NCBI RefSeq assembly: GCF_005696555.1
Contig: NZ_CP040005.1
Location: 682,001-746,000 of the forward strand
Length of the DNA stretch: 64,000 bases
Source: Actinomyces sp. oral taxon 171 str. F0337
Lineage (GTDB): Bacteria; Actinomycetota; Actinomycetes; Actinomycetales; Actinomycetaceae
Direction of reading: 5' to 3'
A program made the translations under genes and the position numbers. Positions within the stretch are counted from its first letter, which is position 1. Every line of letters starts with the position of its first letter. Positions 59,888-64,000 of this stretch are shown here, in pieces. The notes under the pieces are model-generated. The model was not told where the DNA came from. It searched no databases and saw only the letters and a program-made list of their open reading frames with translations.

Positions 59888-59949
59888 TCCGCGGCCAAGA
59901 ACCCATCGAGCCGCGTGGTGCGATTCACGGAACTGGAAAGCCGCACCTT

Positions 59950-59979
59950 TTGACCCCTCCGTGGGACGCCCGGTACTGT
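59950..59979 (+). promoter_or_regulatory. Promoter of rplM-rpsI
   Basis: TTGACC (59950-59955), an 18-bp spacer and TACTGT (59974-59979) form a good sigma-70-type promoter about 165 bp upstream of the rplM start, suiting a growth-controlled ribosomal operon with a long leader. Confidence 0.72.
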
Positions 59980-60145
59980 TGGCAATCGTCGTGCAGCACG
60001 TGTGTGCGTGTCCGCGGTGCCGTCCCACTCGCCCCGGATCGCCTGTGCTCCGACCACTCACCTGACCATGGTGGTCTCGCCGAACCGCGAACGCTTCACC
60101 GCGCTTCGGCGTGCCCACTCGCCAAGAGAAACGAAGGCAACGCCC

Positions 60146-60589
60146 GTGCGCACGTATACACCGAAGCCCGGCGACGTCGAGAAGAACTGGTACGTCATTG
60201 ACGCCACCGACGTCATCCTGGGGCGACTCGCGGCCCAGGCCGCCACCCTGCTCCGTGGGAAGCACAAGCCCCAGTTCGCTCCCAATGAGGACTGCGGCGA
60301 CTACGTCGTCATCATCAACGCCGACAAGGTGGCCCTCACCAACGGCAAGGCTGACAAGAAGTTCGCCTACCGGCACTCCGGCCACCCGGGGGGCCTGACC
60401 GCCGTCTCCTACCGCGAGCTGCTGGCCACCCGCCCTGAGCGCGCCGTCGAGAAGGCCGTCAAGGGCATGGTTCCCCACACCAAGCTCGGTCGCGCCCAGC
60501 TCAAGAAGCTCAAGGTCTACGCGGGTGCCGAGCACCCGCACGCCTCCCAGAGCCCGAAGACGTTCGAGATCACCCAGGTCGCCCAGTAA
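60146..60589 (+). CDS. rplM: Large-subunit ribosomal protein uL13
   Basis: 147 residues from the GTG at 60146; the frame is open further upstream, but R-T-Y-T-P-K is the family start. [25 protein letters not shown] and M-V-P-H-T-K-L-G-R are conserved. rpsI follows 43 bp later, as in most bacteria. Confidence 0.97.
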   Translation: MRTYTPKPGDVEKNWYVIDATDVILGRLAAQAATLLRGKHKPQFAPNEDCGDYVVIINADKVALTNGKADKKFAYRHSGHPGGLTAVSYRELLATRPERAVEKAVKGMVPHTKLGRAQLKKLKVYAGAEHPHASQSPKTFEITQVAQ

Positions 60590-60632
60590 GCGCTCCAGCG
60601 CTCGGCACCCCGCGACAAGCAAAGGACATATC

Positions 60633-61127
60633 GTGGCTGAGACCACTGTCGACATCGACGCGCTGGACGAGGAGAACGCCCCCTCCAGCTACACCACCGA
60701 GACCGAGGAGTCCGCTCCGGGTCGCGGCCAGTCCATCACCGCCCCCGGCTCCGGCCTGGGTCGCCGCAAGGAGGCCGTCGCCCGCGTGCGCCTCGTTCCC
60801 GGCACCGGTCAGTGGACGCTGAACGGCCGCTCCCTGGAGGACTACTTCCCCAACAAGCTGCACCAGCAGCTCGTGCGCGCCCCCTTCACCATCCTGGACC
60901 TCGAGGGCCGCTTCGACGTCGTCGCCCGCATCAACGGCGGTGGCGTCTCCGGCCAGGCCGGTGCCCTGCGCCTGGGCATCGCCCGCGCGCTCAACGAGAT
61001 CGACCGTGAGGCCAACCGCGCCACCCTGAAGAAGGCCGGTTTCCTCACTCGCGACTCCCGCATCGTGGAGCGCAAGAAGGCCGGTCTGCACAAGGCCCGC
61101 CGCGCCCCCCAGTACTCCAAGCGCTGA
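60633..61127 (+). CDS. rpsI: Small-subunit ribosomal protein uS9, with acidic N-terminal extension
   Basis: 164 residues from the GTG at 60633 (AAAGGAC upstream). The core starts near residue 44 ([12 protein letters not shown]) and ends [11 protein letters not shown], the tail that touches P-site tRNA. About 40 acidic, Thr/Ser-rich residues precede the core, as in other actinobacteria. Confidence 0.97.
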   Translation: MAETTVDIDALDEENAPSSYTTETEESAPGRGQSITAPGSGLGRRKEAVARVRLVPGTGQWTLNGRSLEDYFPNKLHQQLVRAPFTILDLEGRFDVVARINGGGVSGQAGALRLGIARALNEIDREANRATLKKAGFLTRDSRIVERKKAGLHKARRAPQYSKR

Positions 61128-61440
61128 TTGGACGGGGTCCGGCCGAACGGGCCGGGACCTCCTTCCGCTTGCCTGCGATGGCGGCCGTCCCCTCCCGGGG
61201 CGGCCGCCATCGTCATGTGTCAGGGGCGGTGGTGACTCACTCAGGCGGCACCGTCGGGGCCGGTGCGCAGCCAACATGCAGCCGATATACCGCGGTGATG
61301 GGCGCGATCTCGGGTGGAATCCGCAGTGCCGGGGCCGCCGCAGGACATCAGACCTTTTGTGTTGGTCGAAGGTTGGGCCCCGATGCCCGGCGCCCCGTGG
61401 CAGGATGGTGCTGTTTCATCACCCTTTCAGGAGGATTTCC
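61128..61440 (+). promoter_or_regulatory. rpsI-glmM gap
   Basis: 313 bp with the terminator at 61176-61212 near its start. The remainder should contain the glmM promoter; I could not assign hexamers. CAGGAGGATTT before the ATG at 61441 is a strong ribosome-binding site. Confidence 0.5.
61176..61212 (+). terminator. Terminator hairpin after rpsI
   Basis: Perfect 12-bp arms CGATGGCGGCCG (61176-61187) and CGGCCGCCATCG (61201-61212), extended by CCCC/GGGG inside with one bulged T. No T-run, but position and strength fit the end of rplM-rpsI. Confidence 0.75.
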
Positions 61441-62802
61441 ATGGCTCGTCTCTTCGGAACCGATGGCGTACGCGGCCTGGCCAACGACCTGCTCACGCCC
61501 ACCCTGGCCGTGCAGCTCGGTGAGGCCGCGGCCCGCGTCCTGACCAAGGACACCCCTGCCGCCCGGAGACCACGCAGCGGCCGTCCCCGCGCCATCGTGG
61601 GGCGCGACACCCGCGCCTCCGGAGAGTTCCTCGACCACGCCATCAGTGCGGGCCTGGCCTCCTCCGGCGTCGACGTCACCCGTGTGGGCGTCCTGCCCAC
61701 CCCGGCGATCGCCCACCTGACGGCCACCCAGGACATCGAGCTGGGCGTCATGATCTCCGCCTCCCACAACCCCTTCCCGGACAACGGCATCAAGTTCATC
61801 GCCCGCGGCGGCTACAAGCTCGCCGACGCCGTCGAGGACGAGATCGACTCCCTCCTGGGCAAGGTCAACGACCGCCCCACCGGCGCCGATGTCGGCCGCG
61901 TCATCAAGGGTGAGACCGTCGCCGACCAGAACTACATCAACCACCTCGTTGACTCCGTCGCCACCGACCTGTCCGGGCTGCGCATCGTCGTCGACGCCTC
62001 CAACGGTGCCGCCTCCGTCGTCGGCCCCGCCGCGCTGCGGGCCGCCGGCGCCGAGGTCATCGTCATCAACGCCTCCCCGGACGGCCTCAACATCAACGAC
62101 AACTGCGGCTCCACCCACCCCGAGCAGCTGCAGAACTACGTCAAGGCGGTCGGAGCGGACATGGGTGTGGCCTACGACGGCGACGCCGACCGCTGCCTGG
62201 CCGTGGACGCCGACGGCAAGCTGGTCGACGGCGACCAGATCATGGGCATGCTCGCCATCGGCATGAAGGCCGACGGCACTCTCGGCTCCGACACACTCGT
62301 CGTGACCGTCATGAGCAACCTCGGCCTCATCCTGGCCATGCGCGAGCACGGCATCCGCACCGTCCAGACCGGCGTGGGCGACCGCTACGTGCTCGAGCGG
62401 ATGCTCCAGGGCGGCTACACCCTGGGCGGCGAGCAGTCCGGGCACGTCATCGACACCGTCCACGCCACCACCGGTGACGGCGTGCTCACCTCCCTGCACG
62501 TGGCCGCGCGCGTCAAGCGCACCGGCAAGACGCTGGCCGAGCTCGCCAGCGTCGTCACCCGCCTGCCCCAGACCCTCATCAACGTCAAGAACGTCGACAA
62601 GGGCGCCGCCAGCACCAACAAGGCCGTGCAGGACGCCGTGGCCTCCGCGGAGAAGGACCTGGGCGAGACCGGCCGGGTCCTGCTGCGCCCCTCGGGCACC
62701 GAGCCGCTCGTGCGCGTCATGGTCGAGGCCGCCACCCAGGAGGAGGCCGACCGTGTCGCCCGCTCCCTGGCCGACACCGTCAAGAGCAACCTCAGCCTGT
62801 GA
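61441..62802 (+). CDS. glmM: Phosphoglucosamine mutase
   Basis: 453 residues. GlmM converts glucosamine-6-phosphate to glucosamine-1-phosphate for UDP-GlcNAc and peptidoglycan. A-R-L-F-G-T-D-G-V-R-G begins it; the phosphorylated Ser 108 is in I-S-A-S-H-N-P-F; the magnesium loop is D-G-D-A-D-R-C; G-G-E-Q-S-G-H binds sugar; R-P-S-G-T-E-P is the phosphate site. Normal length apart from a short Arg/Pro insertion near residue 40-50. Confidence 0.97.
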   Translation: MARLFGTDGVRGLANDLLTPTLAVQLGEAAARVLTKDTPAARRPRSGRPRAIVGRDTRASGEFLDHAISAGLASSGVDVTRVGVLPTPAIAHLTATQDIELGVMISASHNPFPDNGIKFIARGGYKLADAVEDEIDSLLGKVNDRPTGADVGRVIKGETVADQNYINHLVDSVATDLSGLRIVVDASNGAASVVGPAALRAAGAEVIVINASPDGLNINDNCGSTHPEQLQNYVKAVGADMGVAYDGDADRCLAVDADGKLVDGDQIMGMLAIGMKADGTLGSDTLVVTVMSNLGLILAMREHGIRTVQTGVGDRYVLERMLQGGYTLGGEQSGHVIDTVHATTGDGVLTSLHVAARVKRTGKTLAELASVVTRLPQTLINVKNVDKGAASTNKAVQDAVASAEKDLGETGRVLLRPSGTEPLVRVMVEAATQEEADRVARSLADTVKSNLSL

Positions 62803-62852
62803 GCTGACGGCGGTTTCCCTCCCGGCCTTCAGAAGGCATCATGCCCGATCTA

Positions 62853-62885
62853 TGTGCCCCGCCCAGAACCTATGGGCGGGGCACA
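62853..62885 (+). terminator. Terminator hairpin after glmM
   Basis: Perfect 13-bp arms TGTGCCCCGCCCA (62853-62865) and TGGGCGGGGCACA (62873-62885), loop 7. Followed by GGGCATTG, without a T-run. Separates glmM from the two unknown genes. Confidence 0.78.
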
Positions 62886-63026
62886 GGGCATTGAAGGTTC
62901 TGGAACTGCTGGTGCACGGCGTGGCCGTGTAGGGTCGACGTCTAGGCCTCAGCCTCAATGTTATTGATGATCTACTTCTGATATAACCGTTGGAATACAG
63001 CGTCTGACAAATCGAGCGGAGCGAGC

Positions 63027-63413
63027 ATGGAGCTGCCCGATGGCGGATACCGTCCTCCGCCGATCCACGTATGTGAGGACGAGACCTACCCAATCGATGT
63101 CGGCCCGATCTCCGGGCCAGGGCGCCACCGGATAGTCATACGACTGAGGACCTACAGAGGGCGCGTGGTCGACTATGCGCTCCAGCATGAGTGGCGCTCC
63201 AGCCCGGATGACGGCTGGCAGCCCGTGTTTCGGATCGACACACGTCATGGTTGTATCCACTCTCACCAGTACCATCGGGACCGCGACCGTGAGACCCGTC
63301 CCATCCAAGTACTGGGGAGGAACGACCATGCCATACTGGGGGCGTCTTACGACGAGTCATACAAGCAGGTAATCGACTGCATGGAACAGCACTTCAGGAG
63401 CTGGCAGAGATGA
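63027..63413 (+). CDS. Protein of unknown function (first of an overlapping pair)
   Basis: 128 residues, starting M-E-L-P-D-G-G-Y-R-P-P-P. It has a beta-rich middle, H-R-I-V-I-R-L-R-T-Y-R-G-R-V-V-D-Y-A-L-Q-H, a His/Arg/Asp-rich stretch C-I-H-S-H-Q-Y-H-R-D-R-D, and a helical end. I recall small DUF proteins of similar composition near restriction or toxin-antitoxin-like genes, but cannot name it. AGCGGAGCGAGC precedes the ATG. Upstream (62940-63005) is markedly AT-rich, suggesting transfer. Its TGA overlaps the ATG of the next gene. Confidence 0.75.
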   Translation: MELPDGGYRPPPIHVCEDETYPIDVGPISGPGRHRIVIRLRTYRGRVVDYALQHEWRSSPDDGWQPVFRIDTRHGCIHSHQYHRDRDRETRPIQVLGRNDHAILGASYDESYKQVIDCMEQHFRSWQR

Positions 63414-63871
63414 GTGACACCAAGACGACGCGGCGTGATGCGGCGCGCGCTGTGGGGCTCTTCCTCGGTACGACTCAGGGGCGGGAGCTGTTCAGGCGCA
63501 ACCACTACCTCAATGACACCAGGATCCTTGCGGTCCCTGAGTCCGAGCCCATCGACTCCGTGATCGCCGATCACCTCGACCACGGTGCCGACACGATCGT
63601 CGCCGTGTTCTTCCCCGATCGCCGGGGCAGCAAGCGCTTCGGCTTTTTCAGGTGGGAGATGCCTTCAAAGCAGGCCCCCGAAGGTTGGTGTGCTGCCGAA
63701 GGGGTGACGCTTGGGGCCGGACCTCAGGGCCGCACATCGTCCATCGGCGCTGTCATGGATACGATGAAGGCTCAACGTTTTACTCTTTCTGACGATGGCC
63801 CTCACGATGACGTCCCGGATGTGTCTACTCTGCTCAAGCGCATGTCGTCTCAAGCCTTTGCTGCTTCCTAG
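63410..63871 (+). CDS. Protein of unknown function (second of an overlapping pair)
   Basis: 153 residues, starting M-S-D-T-K-T-T-R-R-D-A-A-R-A-V-G-L-F-L-G-T-T. Features: D-T-I-V-A-V-F-F-P-D-R-R-G, G-F-F-R-W-E-M-P, and a helical acidic end. No signal or membrane helix. ATGA overlap with the previous gene implies coupled translation and a shared role, as in many two-component toxin/antitoxin or restriction-type pairs, but no known family motif is visible. Confidence 0.75.
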   Translation: MSDTKTTRRDAARAVGLFLGTTQGRELFRRNHYLNDTRILAVPESEPIDSVIADHLDHGADTIVAVFFPDRRGSKRFGFFRWEMPSKQAPEGWCAAEGVTLGAGPQGRTSSIGAVMDTMKAQRFTLSDDGPHDDVPDVSTLLKRMSSQAFAAS

Positions 63872-64000
63872 CACCTGAGTCTCACCTGAGGACCTCGCGG
63901 CCGCCGCCACCAGTACGGTGGCCGGCGTCGCGACCGGCCCCGGCCCGTGGAGCACCGCCTCACGGTGATGGGTGAGAATGGCCTCGTGACCTCCCCGTAC
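63872..64000. other. Right-edge sequence
   Basis: 129 bp with a small hairpin, GCCACC (63906-63911) and GGTGGC (63917-63922). A GTG at 63986 followed by four codons (T-S-P-Y) reaches the edge and could begin a gene, but nothing can be identified from it. Confidence 0.3.

Noticed and set aside
58952..60655. A frame extending the polyphosphate glucokinase far upstream (819 codons in total).
   Set aside because: It runs antisense through truA and rplM; the family start and the GTG at 58951 mark the real gene.
63986..64000. Possible start of a gene at the right edge (GTG then T-S-P-Y).
   Set aside because: Only five codons are visible and the ribosome-binding site is weak; pantothenate kinase would be a guess from context.

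Overview
The window comes from a high-GC actinobacterium, almost certainly an oral Actinomyces of the oris/viscosus/naeslundii group. The best evidence is a type-2 fimbrillin gene (fimA) that I recognise almost word for word from that group, with its class C sortase. Actinobacterial S12, a 32-residue bS22 protein, zinc-type S14 and the order tRNA-Trp, secE, nusG, rplK, rplA agree with this. No rRNA, insertion sequence, integrase or CRISPR array was seen.

Layout. 1-5 kb (minus strand): the start of a lipoprotein gene, a flotillin, its NfeD-like partner and a large membrane-anchored protein with an Ala/Pro/Ser-rich tail. 5-7.5 kb: dhaK, dhaL, dhaM, the PEP-dependent dihydroxyacetone kinase. 7.5-12.3 kb: a KtrA/TrkA-type potassium gate and a TrkH-type channel, separated by a divergent TetR-repressor/efflux-pump pair with clear twin operators. 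12.5-18.3 kb: a small HTH gene, bS22, murB, adenosine deaminase, a kinase-fold phosphotransferase and an aminotransferase.

18.4-51.6 kb is a ribosomal superlocus: tRNA-Trp-secE-nusG-rplK-rplA; rpsL-rpsG-fusA-tuf; rpsJ to rpsQ; rplN to rplO; secY-adk-map-infA-rpmJ; rpsM-rpsK-rpoA-rplQ. It is broken by two surface-protein insertions. Between rplA and rpsL, where many actinobacteria carry rplJL-rpoBC, lie a decayed lipoprotein/OmpA gene, an intact lipoprotein + OmpA pair, a Tat-type lipoprotein and a prepilin peptidase. Between tuf and rpsJ lies fimA-srtC2 with no tip-pilin gene.

51.7-58.2 kb is an accessory block between rplQ and truA: a 1119-residue membrane-anchored P-loop ATPase with a C-terminal array of 46-residue TPR-like repeats, a second protein made almost entirely of twelve such repeats, and an MgtC-family protein. 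The first two share a C-terminal cap and resemble NLR-like (STAND) sensors. They are the best candidate here for an undescribed system. A polyphosphate glucokinase, truA, rplM-rpsI and glmM follow, then two overlapping genes of unknown function at the right edge.

Start sites were chosen by ribosome-binding-site spacing and family length. Family calls come from motifs read by eye; no database search was run.
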